The notes: a model not told the origin generated them from the letters alone. A DNA stretch of 39,468 nucleotides from Minisyncoccota bacterium (GCA_020059045.1 JAGVCW010000029.1:1-39468); one strand, 5' to 3'; positions 9,355-17,391 are shown, counted from the stretch's first letter. Numbers and translations are program-made.

Positions 9355-10263
9355 ATGTCATCGAATCTTTATACACATCAAGGTTCAAATATTAGAAAGA
9401 CATGGTTACTCATGTTTTTCTTTCTCTTGATTGTAATTGGAGTGGGTTGGGTTGTGAGCTGGTATTACGATAGCCCTGCAATTCTAGTTGGGTTTGTTCT
9501 ATTCTCTATAATAATGAATATTGTTTCGTACTGGTTCTCGGATAAAATTGTTCTAAAAATGCACAAGGCTCGCCCAGCAAACGAAGCAACTGATAGAGAG
9601 CTGATTAATATTCTTGAAAATCTTTCTATTACAGCAGGACTTCCTATGCCGAAGCTCTATGTTGTGGATGATCCTGCACCAAACGCATTTGCAACAGGTA
9701 GAGATAAAGAGCATGCAGTTGTAGCTGTTACGACCGGCCTCGTGCAAATCCTTGAAAGGAATGAACTGGAAGGAGTAATAGCACATGAGCTCTCTCATAT
9801 TGGAAACAGAGATATGTTGCTTTCAACCGTAGTGGTGGTGCTTGTAGGATTTGTCACTCTTATTTCTGACTTTTTTTTGCGCACTGCTTTCCATGGAGGA
9901 GGTGATAGAGACAACAAAGCTGGTGGGGCTCTTGCGATCATTGGTATAGTGTTTGCAATCCTTGCACCCCTTATCGCTACACTTATGCAGCTTGCAATAT
10001 CGCGTAAGCGAGAGTTCCTAGCTGATGCGTCGGGTGCGCTACTTACACGATATCCAGATGGACTTGCAAGTGCACTCACTAAGATTAATAACTCAAGTAT
10101 AAAGATGAAGAGGGCAAATCATGCAACGGCTCACTTGTTCATATCAAATCCGTTTGGACCGGATGGTCATGCCCGAGGATTTCTCAATAAAATGTTCATG
10201 ACTCATCCGCCAATGGAAGATAGAGTCGCGGCACTTTTGGGACATAAACTTGGAAGTAAGTAG
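9355..10263 (+). CDS. htpX: M48 family zinc metalloprotease HtpX
   Basis: 302-aa integral membrane protease of the HtpX family, which degrades misfolded membrane proteins. Two N-terminal transmembrane helices (about 18-36 and 41-60), then the zinc motif HELSH at 144-148 with the third ligand region SRKREFLADASG, two further hydrophobic segments (about 158-175 and 193-215), and the ending THPPMEDRVAAL typical of HtpX. Full length for the family. It is directly coupled to the preceding hypothetical gene. Confidence 0.95.
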   Translation: MSSNLYTHQGSNIRKTWLLMFFFLLIVIGVGWVVSWYYDSPAILVGFVLFSIIMNIVSYWFSDKIVLKMHKARPANEATDRELINILENLSITAGLPMPKLYVVDDPAPNAFATGRDKEHAVVAVTTGLVQILERNELEGVIAHELSHIGNRDMLLSTVVVVLVGFVTLISDFFLRTAFHGGGDRDNKAGGALAIIGIVFAILAPLIATLMQLAISRKREFLADASGALLTRYPDGLASALTKINNSSIKMKRANHATAHLFISNPFGPDGHARGFLNKMFMTHPPMEDRVAALLGHKLGSK

Positions 10264-10279
10264 CAATCCTGCATAGTGC

Positions 10280-10364
10280 GGAGGGTTCGCATAGCGGTCT
10301 AGTGCGCACGCTTGGAAAGCGTGTGTGGGTAAAACCACCAGGAGTTCGAATCTCCTACCCTCCG
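10280..10364 (+). tRNA. tRNA-Ser (anticodon GGA)
   Basis: Acceptor stem GGAGGGT (10280-10286) pairs with ACCCTCC (10357-10363), with discriminator G at 10364. The anticodon arm CACGC-TTGGAAA-GCGTG gives anticodon GGA. A long variable arm (TGTGGGTAAAACCACCA) is the class II feature of tRNA-Ser. T-arm GGAGT-TCGAATC-TCC. CCA is not encoded. Confidence 0.95.
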
Positions 10365-10375
10365 CAATGTGCAGG

Positions 10376-10410
10376 AGAAAGTGTGTGGGTAAAACACTAG
10401 GAGTTTAAAA
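10376..10410 (+). repeat. Partial duplication of the tRNA-Ser 3' half
   Basis: GTGTGTGGGTAAAAC at 10381-10395 is identical to 10321-10335 in the tRNA-Ser variable arm, exactly 60 nt downstream. Similarity continues on both sides (GAGAAAG; ACTAGGAGTTTAAAA against ACCAGGAGTTCGAAT) with small changes. It has no acceptor partner, so it is not a tRNA. This looks like a degenerate tandem duplication or the trace of an insertion at a tRNA 3' end. Confidence 0.7.
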
Positions 10411-10424
10411 TTAAATACTACAAA

Positions 10425-10460
10425 ACCTATTCGCACATTCGTACGAATGTGCGAATAGGT
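10425..10460. repeat. Perfect 36-bp palindrome
   Basis: Two 18-nt arms meet at a GTAC centre with no spacer (arm begins ACCTATTCGCACATTC). No T-tract follows, so it is a poor intrinsic terminator. It could be a binding site for a dimeric protein, a cruciform, or a recombination site. It lies 15 nt after the tRNA-Ser duplication. Confidence 0.8.
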
Positions 10461-10540
10461 AAGGGGTAGTTTGGGTTAGGGTTGAGGTAGGAGGAAAAAT
10501 AAATAGAATATTTACTTCATCTGAAATTAACTTTCTACGG

Positions 10541-10546
10541 TATACT
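10541..10546 (+). promoter_or_regulatory. -10 box of the VOC gene
   Basis: TATACT, then 9 nt, then the ATG at 10556, giving a leader of at most 2-3 nt. Confidence 0.5.
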
Positions 10547-10555
10547 TTTAGTATT

Positions 10556-10933
10556 ATGAAAATCGCACTTACAAGTATTTTTGTTAATGATCCGAATGTT
10601 GCATTTAAGTTTTATACTGAAGTTTTAGGTTTTGTAACCAAGATGCATGTTCCGGAAGCAAATCTTGCAATTGTTGTATCACCTGAAGACAAAGATGGAA
10701 CAGCTTTGCTTCTTGAGCCAAATGTTAATTTAGGGGCAAAGGACTTCCAAGAAAGAATTTATAATGCAGGACTTCCGTATGTAATATTCGGTGTAACTAA
10801 CATTAATGAGGAATTTGAAAGACTGAAGAAACTTGGTGTTAAGTTTCGTGGGGAACCCAAACAAACCGAGTTCGGTATGCAAGTTATTTTTGAAGATACG
10901 TGTGGCAATCTGGTTCAACTACACCAGGCTTAA
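10556..10933 (+). CDS. VOC (glyoxalase/bleomycin resistance) superfamily protein
   Basis: 125-aa single vicinal-oxygen-chelate domain pair. The beta-alpha-beta pattern is visible twice: ALTSIFVNDPNVAFKFYTEVLGF at the N-terminus and GVTNINEEFERLKKLGVKF near residue 83, ending VIFEDTCGNLVQLHQA, a standard VOC C-terminus with a Glu/Asp-Gly/Asn-Asn motif. Members include glyoxalase I, dioxygenases and resistance proteins; the substrate is not predictable. The transcript appears leaderless. It stands alone between the tRNA-Ser region and foreign-looking genes. Confidence 0.88.
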   Translation: MKIALTSIFVNDPNVAFKFYTEVLGFVTKMHVPEANLAIVVSPEDKDGTALLLEPNVNLGAKDFQERIYNAGLPYVIFGVTNINEEFERLKKLGVKFRGEPKQTEFGMQVIFEDTCGNLVQLHQA

Positions 10934-11010
10934 ACACCACCATTGTTTTGCGCTATCAATAGTGCTTAAATAAGAATAGGTTCAAACAGCTCTTTCACTT
11001 GGGGGTTACC

Positions 11011-11622
11011 ATGACAGCGCTAAAACACCTTGCTCTTTTTCTTGGAGCTTCACTTGGAATTACGAGTGATCTTCAAGGGCAGCAGCAAACAAAAGAGAAA
11101 GCGCTTGATCAACAGGACGTTCTGGCGGTCTACCGAGCGGCAGTTCTACAGGCGGGCGGGGAGCGTGGAAACGTTGGTTTCACTCTAGTTTGTGTAGTGG
11201 TCGAACACTATGTATGCGCTCGTATTGGGATTCACTTGGAGGTGTTCGATAATAGCAACGTTCGCCAAATGCTCCGGGATTCGATGTCGACTCACGGAAG
11301 AGCAGTACAGATTGATAGCTTTGAAGTTTTCAGAAAATGTGGACCACCGACGAATTTGTGCTCAGATAGTAGTGGGTACTACTTGCATGTAACGCACATA
11401 ATGTTTGCTGCAGATAGCTTTGCAGCAGAAATATCTGTTGGAACAACAGTATTAAGCACGTCGATGTTTGCTCGGGGAAGCGTGGCGATGATTTATCTGA
11501 AGCGACGGTTTGCAAGCGAAAAACCAAAAGAAAATGATGACCAAATAGTATCATACTACTCTGCCGAGGGTGGGTACTACATTTGGGAAGTGACAAAAGT
11601 TGTTGTGACGGTTACGTCTTAG
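11011..11622 (+). CDS. Secreted hypothetical protein, probably acquired
   Basis: 203-aa protein of unknown function. ATG 11011 is chosen because GGGGG at 11001-11005 is a plausible Shine-Dalgarno 5 nt upstream; a TTG at 10999 is in frame but weaker. The N-terminus (LKHLALFLGASLGI) looks like a secretion signal ending before QGQQQ. The rest has four cysteines and a late pattern of a beta-strand-rich domain (HVTHIMFAADSFAAEISVGT and the C-terminal YYIWEVTKVVVTV). That layout reminds me of secreted proteins common in Gemmatimonadota and Bacteroidota, but this is weak inference. Base composition is richer in GC than its neighbours. It has its own terminator at 11627. Confidence 0.7.
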   Translation: MTALKHLALFLGASLGITSDLQGQQQTKEKALDQQDVLAVYRAAVLQAGGERGNVGFTLVCVVVEHYVCARIGIHLEVFDNSNVRQMLRDSMSTHGRAVQIDSFEVFRKCGPPTNLCSDSSGYYLHVTHIMFAADSFAAEISVGTTVLSTSMFARGSVAMIYLKRRFASEKPKENDDQIVSYYSAEGGYYIWEVTKVVVTVTS

Positions 11623-11626
11623 AAGT

Positions 11627-11654
11627 ACTGCCCAGAAATGGGTAGTTTTATTTT
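11627..11654 (+). terminator. Intrinsic terminator after the 11011-11622 gene
   Basis: ACTGCCCA (11627-11634), loop GAAA, TGGGTAGT (11639-11646), then TTTATTTT. An 8-bp stem with one G-T pair. Confidence 0.8.
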
Positions 11655-11661
11655 GTAGTTT

Positions 11662-13662
11662 TTACTTCAAGAAACTCAGAATCAAGAGTGCCACTATATT
11701 AACAACCTTGATCATTGGGTTTATAGCAGGTCCTGCAGTGTCCTTGTACGGATCTCCAACTGTGTCGCCAGTAACTGCAGCATGATGTGCGTGGCCGCCC
11801 TTTCCACCGTAGTTGCCATCCTCGATATATTTCTTGGCATTGTCCCAAGCTGCTCCACCGGAAGTCATGGATATTGCGACGAAAAGTCCTGTCACAATTA
11901 CTCCGACTAGTAGACCACCGAGTGCTTGTAGACCAAGTATCCACCAAACAAGAATTGGTACAAGAACAGGAAGAAGAGCTGGAACGATCATTAGTTTTTG
12001 AGCAGCTGCAGTTACAATTGCTACAGCTTTTCCGTAATCGGGTTTTGCAGTGCCTGCCATGATTCCTGGAATTTCCTTAAATTGGCGACGAACTTCCTCT
12101 ACTACTGCGTGTGCTGCTTTACCCACAGCTTCCATGGCCATAGATCCGAAAAGATATGGAAGTAGTCCTCCTATTAGTAACCCAGCTAAAACATTTGGGT
12201 TACTCAGATCAAATGATAGATCACCAAGCCCAAGACCCTTAAGCTCTTCGGTATATGATGCAAAGAGTACTATTGCAGCAAGGCCGGCTGATCCAATGGC
12301 ATAACCTTTAGTTACAGCTTTTGTGGTGTTACCCACGGCATCGAGCGGATCGGTGACGTCTCGAACTTCTTTTGGAAGCTCGGCCATTTCGGCGATTCCT
12401 CCTGCGTTGTCTGTGATTGGTCCGAAGACATCAATAGCAAGCACTATTGCTGTGAGAGAAAGCATGGACATAACAGCTATTGCAACACCGTAAAGTCCCG
12501 CAAAGTGATATGAGACAAGTATTCCAGCTGTAATAAGAATTACAGGCATTGCTGTGGCTTGCATGGAGACTGCAAGACCTGTGATGATGTTTGTGCCGTG
12601 ACCAGTGGTTGAAGCTTTAGCAATAGACTGAACGGGTTTATATTTCTTGCTTGTGTAGTAATCGGTGATGATAAACATTCCAGCAGTAACTGCTATACCG
12701 ACAATCGCACACCAAAAAAGATTCATGACTTCGAACACTCCGTTGCCCGCCATGAGTTTCGTAGTAATAGGGTAGATTGCAATGATAGAAAGTATTATTG
12801 AAGAAATGAGTCCCCGGTAGAGTACTTTCATTATTGAATCTTTGTCACCTCCTCGAACAAAGAAAGTTGAAATGAGACATGCAATGAGTGCCACTGCACC
12901 AATAGCAAGAGGGTAAACTATTGCCCCGGCAAAATTGGGGATGAGAATGGTGCCAAGAAGCATTACTGCGACAGATGAAACTACGTATGTTTCAAAGAGA
13001 TCTGCAGTAGTACCTGCAATGTCACTTACGTTATCACCAACACAGTCTGCGATAACAGCAGGATTACGAGGGTCGTCTTCTGGGATCCCAGCTTCTACTT
13101 TACCTACAAGGTCTGCCCCAACATCAGCTCCTTTTGTAAATATTCCTCCACCAAGACGGGCGAAAACTGATATTAAGCTTGATCCAAAAGCAAGACCGAT
13201 CATAGCTGTAAGGCTTCCTGTTACATAGTAAAATATTGTGACTGAAAGTAAGGCAAGTGCCGTAACAGAGAGACCTACTACGGAGCCTGCTTTGAACGCA
13301 ACGAGAAGTGCCTTTGGGATTCCACCGCGTGCTGCTTCTGCGGTGCGAGAGTTTGAGTTCGTTCCGACAGTCATACCGATATAGCCAGAAAGTGCAGACA
13401 TTATTGCACCAACTATGAATCCAACCGCTATCATCCAATCAAGAACAAATCCTAGTATTAAAAATACGATTATTGCCACTATTGCAACTACTTTGTATTG
13501 ACGAACAAGGTATGCGTTTGCGGCGGTCTTAATAGCGTTTCCAATCTCTACCATCTTCTGGTTACCATCTGGCAAAGCAAGCACTCTAAAAGCAAGGAAC
13601 CCACTAAACACTAATGTAAAAACTCCTGTAATCGTGGTCCAAAGTAGAACTGTGTTTTCCAT
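11662..13662 (-). CDS. hppA: Membrane-bound proton-pumping pyrophosphatase
   Basis: 666-aa membrane pyrophosphatase (about 16 transmembrane helices) that couples pyrophosphate hydrolysis to ion pumping. Signature motifs: [22 protein letters not shown] and DNVGDNVSD-like [13 protein letters not shown], then [18 protein letters not shown] and the C-terminal [23 protein letters not shown]. In [18 protein letters not shown] a lysine follows GNTT, the residue that marks the K+-independent, proton-pumping subfamily. ATG 13662 is preferred; an upstream TTG at 13677 would add 5 residues. The leader contains TTAGAAGC (complement, 13668-13675), which resembles an arm of the GAPDH/RpiB leader. It could supply a proton gradient where respiration is absent (inference). 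Confidence 0.97.
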   Translation of the reverse strand: MENTVLLWTTITGVFTLVFSGFLAFRVLALPDGNQKMVEIGNAIKTAANAYLVRQYKVVAIVAIIVFLILGFVLDWMIAVGFIVGAIMSALSGYIGMTVGTNSNSRTAEAARGGIPKALLVAFKAGSVVGLSVTALALLSVTIFYYVTGSLTAMIGLAFGSSLISVFARLGGGIFTKGADVGADLVGKVEAGIPEDDPRNPAVIADCVGDNVSDIAGTTADLFETYVVSSVAVMLLGTILIPNFAGAIVYPLAIGAVALIACLISTFFVRGGDKDSIMKVLYRGLISSIILSIIAIYPITTKLMAGNGVFEVMNLFWCAIVGIAVTAGMFIITDYYTSKKYKPVQSIAKASTTGHGTNIITGLAVSMQATAMPVILITAGILVSYHFAGLYGVAIAVMSMLSLTAIVLAIDVFGPITDNAGGIAEMAELPKEVRDVTDPLDAVGNTTKAVTKGYAIGSAGLAAIVLFASYTEELKGLGLGDLSFDLSNPNVLAGLLIGGLLPYLFGSMAMEAVGKAAHAVVEEVRRQFKEIPGIMAGTAKPDYGKAVAIVTAAAQKLMIVPALLPVLVPILVWWILGLQALGGLLVGVIVTGLFVAISMTSGGAAWDNAKKYIEDGNYGGKGGHAHHAAVTGDTVGDPYKDTAGPAINPMIKVVNIVALLILSFLK

Positions 13663-13816
13663 TCCATTTAGAAGCAAACCTCGATCAAATAGGTCTGCTC
13701 TGTTTTTAAGTTATCGACTAAATTTTAATTAAACATAATTCCCTCGAGAAACCTTGATCGGGTTTTCTGTCGGGCAACTCTATAAGCATTGAGGAGTCTA
13801 ATACATTTTTCATTTG

Positions 13817-14569
13817 ATGACAATGACATTGGCATTGACTGGACAGGGTTTATTTGTACTCTTTATGGAGAGCACTTTTCAAGCAAATCTTCTAATCACG
13901 GGCCAAAGGCCAGGGGCCATATTGAATAGACAACATGTATACCAAGCTTTAAAAAATGTTGGGACCTTTGTCAAAGGTCATTTCATCTTCAAAAGTGGAA
14001 TGCATAGTAGCTTGTATGTGAACAAGGACGCGATTTATCCACATGTGCACCTGGTCTCAAGTTTTTGCCAACAAATGGCCTTTGTTGCGCAAGAGAGACA
14101 TCTAAATAAAGTTGGAGCAGTTGTGGGAGGAGCTCTAGGAGGAATTGTTCTCTCCCAGAGAGTTACAGATCACATATTACATCTGTCAAACACATATTGG
14201 TGTGCAGCTATATTTGCAGATAAGATGGGCCAAGGTAAATTTGAAATTCGCCGTGGCCAAGAGAAATTTGTAAAAGACAGAGATGTTTTGGTTGTCGAGG
14301 ATATCCTAACCACAGGGGATTCAGCCAAGGGTGTAGTAGCTGCTGTTCGTATGGCCGGTGGTAATCCAATAGCAGTTGCTGCAATATGTAACCGTGGTGG
14401 TGTCACTGCAAACAATCTTCAAGTACCAGTGTTGTTTTCGCTACTCGATTTAGATCTGAGCAAGTTCACTTTCAGAGCTAAGAGTAATTTGTCTGGATGT
14501 CCAATGTGCATGAAGAGAGTTCCTATAGATACTCAGTTAGGGCATGGAAGAGAATTTTTAAAGAAGTAG
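13817..14569 (+). CDS. pyrE: Orotate phosphoribosyltransferase
   Basis: About 250-aa phosphoribosyltransferase making orotidine 5'-phosphate from orotate and PRPP in pyrimidine synthesis. The PRPP-binding motif VLVVEDILTTGDSAKG is intact; the N-terminal GHFIFKSGMHSSLYVNKDAI matches the orotate-site pattern. The C-terminus carries CPMCMKRVPIDTQLGHG, a Cys-x2-Cys tail seen in one PyrE subgroup. The N-terminus has about 35 residues before the usual start; ATG 13865 (MESTFQANLL) is an alternative start. No other pyrimidine gene is adjacent, so it may work in salvage. Confidence 0.88.
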   Translation: MTMTLALTGQGLFVLFMESTFQANLLITGQRPGAILNRQHVYQALKNVGTFVKGHFIFKSGMHSSLYVNKDAIYPHVHLVSSFCQQMAFVAQERHLNKVGAVVGGALGGIVLSQRVTDHILHLSNTYWCAAIFADKMGQGKFEIRRGQEKFVKDRDVLVVEDILTTGDSAKGVVAAVRMAGGNPIAVAAICNRGGVTANNLQVPVLFSLLDLDLSKFTFRAKSNLSGCPMCMKRVPIDTQLGHGREFLKK

Positions 14570-14590
14570 AGAAACAAAAAGTAATTCTTA

Positions 14591-14614
14591 CAAGACTTTG
14601 CGTCTTGTTTTTCA
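14591..14614 (+). terminator. Intrinsic terminator of pyrE
   Basis: CAAGAC (14591-14596), loop TTTGC, GTCTTG (14602-14607), then TTTTTCATTT. Confidence 0.75.
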
Positions 14615-14618
14615 TTTA

Positions 14619-14643
14619 TAAAAAACTCCCAGTGTATGGGAGT
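14619..14643 (-). terminator. Intrinsic terminator of the TonB-like gene
   Basis: On the minus strand ACTCCCA-TACAC-TGGGAGT followed by TTTTTTAT; the stem is 14625-14643. It lies just after the stop of the gene at 14655-15080. Confidence 0.8.
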
Positions 14644-14654
14644 GGCGTGGTAAC

Positions 14655-15080
14655 TTACCAAGCACATAGTTCACTATATTTTGCGTTCGCAATTTCTCGA
14701 AGCCAAAAAGTAAACTCCTGAAATACTGTTTGTCTGAATTTTCGTGAACTCATTTCTCTAGTACCAGGCTCTTCAAGCGGCGTGAATCGCCTATGTGGTA
14801 GGTTCTCGTATACCGCCCGTGTAAAATCTGCGTGTGTTGTGGAGATTACTTGAAAGGTGGTAGTGTCTGCAAGTCCTGCTGTATCTACAACAAAAGTTAC
14901 AGAAACCCTACCTTCCTTTTTTTCCTCGGCCATCCTTTTGGGATAACAAAGTAGCGGGGAGCCAGGTAATTCAGTTACCGGTCTCAGGTAAGGACCATGT
15001 TGCGCACTTATCTTTATAGGCAAAGTACAAATTCCAAGAACTAGGATTGTTTGCGGTATTCCAAAAGTAGTCCTTTTCAT
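14655..15080 (-). CDS. Secreted TonB C-terminal-domain-like protein, probably acquired
   Basis: 141-aa protein with a signal peptide (MKRTTFGIPQTILVLGICTL, predicted cut after ISA near residue 26). The mature part follows the TonB C-terminal pattern: CYPKRMAEEKKEGRVSVTFV, VDTAGLADTTTFQVISTTHA, then FTRAVYENLPHRRFTPLEEPG and a final beta strand. It lacks the TonB transmembrane anchor and proline spacer. A Shine-Dalgarno GGAG lies 5 nt before ATG 15080, unlike most neighbours. TonB systems act with outer-membrane receptors, which Patescibacteria are thought to lack, so a transfer from a diderm (Gemmatimonadota-like architecture) is inferred. Confidence 0.75.
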   Translation of the reverse strand: MKRTTFGIPQTILVLGICTLPIKISAQHGPYLRPVTELPGSPLLCYPKRMAEEKKEGRVSVTFVVDTAGLADTTTFQVISTTHADFTRAVYENLPHRRFTPLEEPGTREMSSRKFRQTVFQEFTFWLREIANAKYSELCAW

Positions 15081-15165
15081 AGGGCTCCAGGATTGAGAAA
15101 GAGCGTGAAAAACCTATTAAAACTATACACCCCTCGGAATAAAACAAAAGGAAGCTCCAATTTGG

Positions 15166-15171
15166 TATAAT
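15166..15171 (+). promoter_or_regulatory. Extended -10 box of msrB
   Basis: TTGGTATAAT; 9 nt separate the -10 box from ATG 15181, implying a near-leaderless mRNA. Confidence 0.55.
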
Positions 15172-15180
15172 AGTCTTAAT

Positions 15181-15603
15181 ATGACAGATCCTAAAGATAT
15201 AAATGAAGAAGAGTTGAAAGCAAGCCTTGGCCCTGAGGCATACCAAGTCCTGCGAGAAAGAGGAACAGAAGCACCTTTTTCGGGTAAGTATGTTCACGCA
15301 AAAGATAAGGGGATGTACAAATGCAAAGTGTGTGGAACGGAACTTTTTTCTTCCGATACAAAATTTGATTCAGGAACGGGGTGGCCATCGTTTGATGATG
15401 CAATACCTGGCAGGGTAGAACTGCGAGAGGACAACGAGCATGGAATGCAGAGAACTGAAGTGGTATGTAAAAATTGTGGATCACACTTGGGTCATGTTTT
15501 TGACGACGTTCCTGCCGGCAAGCAGGCGGTCCGTCAAGATGGTGGATTGGCAACAAAAAGATATTGTATAAATTCGGTTTGTTTGGATCTAGATAAAACG
15601 TAA
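15181..15603 (+). CDS. msrB: Peptide-methionine (R)-S-oxide reductase MsrB
   Basis: 140-aa MsrB that reduces methionine-R-sulfoxide in oxidised proteins. Zinc-binding pairs Cys48/Cys51 and Cys96/Cys99 are in place, with [11 protein letters not shown] and the active site RYCINS (catalytic Cys129). A further cysteine at 133 (NSVCLDL) replaces a residue that is usually not Cys and may act as resolving cysteine (inference). Full length for the single-domain form. The next gene follows after 10 nt and is likely cotranscribed. Confidence 0.96.
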   Translation: MTDPKDINEEELKASLGPEAYQVLRERGTEAPFSGKYVHAKDKGMYKCKVCGTELFSSDTKFDSGTGWPSFDDAIPGRVELREDNEHGMQRTEVVCKNCGSHLGHVFDDVPAGKQAVRQDGGLATKRYCINSVCLDLDKT

Positions 15604-15613
15604 AAACAAAAAA

Positions 15614-16234
15614 ATGAAAACATACACAAAAATTATAATTGCAATCGTAATACTTGCACTTCTCGGTGGAACTTGGTACTGGTTTACAGAAAAAAGTGAT
15701 AACCGACAAAATGAAGTTCTCACAAATGAGACAGAAGTAGTGAATGTGCCGACTGTTACGCCTGGAATTTATAAAAGTAATTTATATTTGTTTTCATTTG
15801 CATACGATCACAACATTCTCAGTGTAAGTGAGGAAACTCCAGAAAAAATAGTGATAAAAAATGTAGCAACTTCAACAAACGAGAATCCAATTGCAGTTGT
15901 GGAGTTGATTATTGAATCTCGTGATGTAGAAGTTCCGTTTGAGCAGTTTGTTCTCGATGAATCTCGCCTGCTCTGTAGCAAAACAGATCCAGAATTCTCA
16001 TGCAAGGAGATTAATGATCTTTCTTCTTTCACTAACGCATCTGGGATTGAAGCAACAAAGTTTTATATGATGCTTGAGGAAGGTGGCTCAAGCCGAGAGA
16101 AGGGACCCTTTATTGCAATCAATAATTCACCTAATACTCCTGGAAAAATAAGCTTCATTTTAGTCCATCCACCTCTTCAAAATGCTGGATCAGTAAAAGT
16201 TATTGAAAGCATTGCAAACGCCCTTAAATTCTAG
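15614..16234 (+). CDS. Membrane-anchored hypothetical protein
   Basis: 206-aa protein with an N-terminal transmembrane helix (IIIAIVILALLGGTWYWF, about residues 7-24) and an extracytoplasmic domain of about 170 residues. That domain is rich in beta-strand-like segments, for example LYLFSFAYDHNILSVSEETP and ISFILVHPPLQNAGSVKVIE. Two cysteines (in RLLCSKTDPEFSCKEIND) could form a disulfide. No family recognised. It follows msrB by 10 nt. Confidence 0.75.
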   Translation: MKTYTKIIIAIVILALLGGTWYWFTEKSDNRQNEVLTNETEVVNVPTVTPGIYKSNLYLFSFAYDHNILSVSEETPEKIVIKNVATSTNENPIAVVELIIESRDVEVPFEQFVLDESRLLCSKTDPEFSCKEINDLSSFTNASGIEATKFYMMLEEGGSSREKGPFIAINNSPNTPGKISFILVHPPLQNAGSVKVIESIANALKF

Positions 16235-16315
16235 GAAGGTAAATAGGGAGGCAATTAAAATAACCTTCTATATAGCCATATTATTCAAATTGCATAGGTA
16301 ATTCACATAGGGGGC

Positions 16316-16343
16316 TGGACAAATTCCCTTAATTTGATATAAT
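16316..16343 (+). promoter_or_regulatory. Promoter of the RRM gene
   Basis: TGGACA (16316-16321), 16-nt spacer, TATAAT (16338-16343); predicted start near 16350. Confidence 0.65.
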
Positions 16344-16349
16344 AAGAGT

Positions 16350-16469
16350 AGTGTAAGTTATCTCTAAGCAGTTCGAGGTACGGTGCGCGCAAGCGATTTC
16401 CAGCCAGTGAAAAGCGAAGAGTGTCTCGTCACCTTACATATTTTATTTTAGAAGACGAGCAAATAGATA
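16350..16469 (+). promoter_or_regulatory. Long structured leader of the RRM gene
   Basis: About 120 nt of non-coding leader, unusual here because most genes have almost none. TGTAAG (16352-16357) can pair with CTTACA (16433-16438), closing a GC-rich domain that contains GGTGCGCGCAAGCG. Downstream is AGAAGACGAG, then the ATG. This is reminiscent of leaders of cold-shock RNA-binding protein genes; the function is inferred. Confidence 0.5.
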
Positions 16470-16772
16470 ATGGCAAAGAAGTTATATGTTGGAGGCATTC
16501 CTTACACAAGTACGGATGCTGATCTCCGCGATGCGTTCGCGCAGTGTGGAGAAGTTGTTTCGGCAACAATTATTATGGATCGCATGACTGGTCGTTCAAA
16601 AGGCTTCGGATTCGTCGAAATGGCGGATGATGATGGCGCAGCAAAAGCAATTGACCTTTGGAATGGAAAAGATTTCCAAGGACGAAAGCTTACTGTAAAT
16701 GAGGCACGACCAATGCAACCTCGAGACAACAACCGACGTGGCGGCAATGGAGGCGGAGGTGACTGGCAATAA
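16470..16772 (+). CDS. RNA-binding protein with one RRM domain
   Basis: 100-aa protein with a single RNA-recognition motif. RNP2 is LYVGGI (residues 4-9) and RNP1 is KGFGFVEM (about 45-52); a short Gly/Asn/Arg-rich tail (NNRRGGNGGGGDWQ) follows. This is the architecture of cyanobacterial Rbp and plant glycine-rich cold-shock proteins, which bind single-stranded RNA as chaperones. It has its own promoter and a long leader, so autoregulation or cold control is plausible. Confidence 0.93.
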   Translation: MAKKLYVGGIPYTSTDADLRDAFAQCGEVVSATIIMDRMTGRSKGFGFVEMADDDGAAKAIDLWNGKDFQGRKLTVNEARPMQPRDNNRRGGNGGGGDWQ

Positions 16773-16783
16773 TCAGTCTCTCT

Positions 16784-16880
16784 AATCACTCAGTTTTACT
16801 GAGTGATTAAAACCTTCTTGTGCGACTTAAAAAATCGCACACGTACCAAAACCACCTCGCCCTAGGGCGAGGTGGTTTTG
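16784..16880. terminator. Cluster of three hairpins between the RRM and DUF192 genes
   Basis: Three successive inverted repeats: AATCACTCAG/CTGAGTGATT (16784-16808), TGTGCGA/TCGCACA (16819-16841) and a 34-nt perfect palindrome (16847-16880) whose arms are CAAAACCACCTCGCCCT. The last has A- and T-runs inside its own arms (CAAAA/TTTTG), so it can act as a bidirectional terminator. The first two have no clear T-tract. Confidence 0.65.
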
Positions 16881-16896
16881 CGTATGGTAAAATTTT

Positions 16897-17391
16897 ATGA
16901 TGAATTTGCGTAAACGTAGCATTATATATGTTTCAATATGCTTTTTTATAATAACTATTGCCTACATTGGGCTTAATGCACTCGAAAAGTATGAAAATAG
17001 AAAAGTTATAGTGGTAACAAGTCCCGGACTCACACTTGCAGAGGAAATAATGGTCGGTGAGACCAGGTTTTCTGTCGAAAAAGTGGATACGATTGAAGAA
17101 AGAGCACGTGGTTTGTCGGGAATAAAAAGTATTAAAGAGAATAATGGATTACTTTTTGTGTTTGATCGAGTGGGCACTCATGGAATATGGATGAAGGAAA
17201 TGTTTTTCTCTATAGATGTCATGTGGTTTGATAAAGAGGGTAATATTATTTTTATTAAAGAGAATTTTTCTCCAAGCTCTTACCCGGAAGTTGTCTATCC
17301 ACCCGAGGAAGCTCTGTATATTCTTGAAGTTAAGGCAGGAATGGTAGAAAAGCACCAAATCAAAATTGGGGACAGGCTAAAAATTCTTTAA
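16897..17391 (+). CDS. DUF192 family membrane-anchored protein
   Basis: 164-aa protein. An N-terminal transmembrane helix (about residues 8-28) precedes a DUF192 domain marked by FSVEKVDTIEERARGLSGIK, NNGLLFVFDRVGTHGIWMKE, FSIDVMWFDKEGNIIFIKEN and ALYILEVKAGMVEKHQIKIGD. DUF192 is widespread and uncharacterised, with a conserved Arg-Gly-Leu and HxIWMK-type motif. A second in-frame ATG lies at 16900. The domain would face outside the membrane. Downstream, 17392-17560 holds no gene that I can see. Confidence 0.9.
   Translation: MMNLRKRSIIYVSICFFIITIAYIGLNALEKYENRKVIVVTSPGLTLAEEIMVGETRFSVEKVDTIEERARGLSGIKSIKENNGLLFVFDRVGTHGIWMKEMFFSIDVMWFDKEGNIIFIKENFSPSSYPEVVYPPEEALYILEVKAGMVEKHQIKIGDRLKIL

Noticed and set aside
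10376-10410. A second tRNA gene after tRNA-Ser
   Set aside because: Only the variable arm and part of the T-arm are repeated; there is no acceptor, D-arm or anticodon arm.
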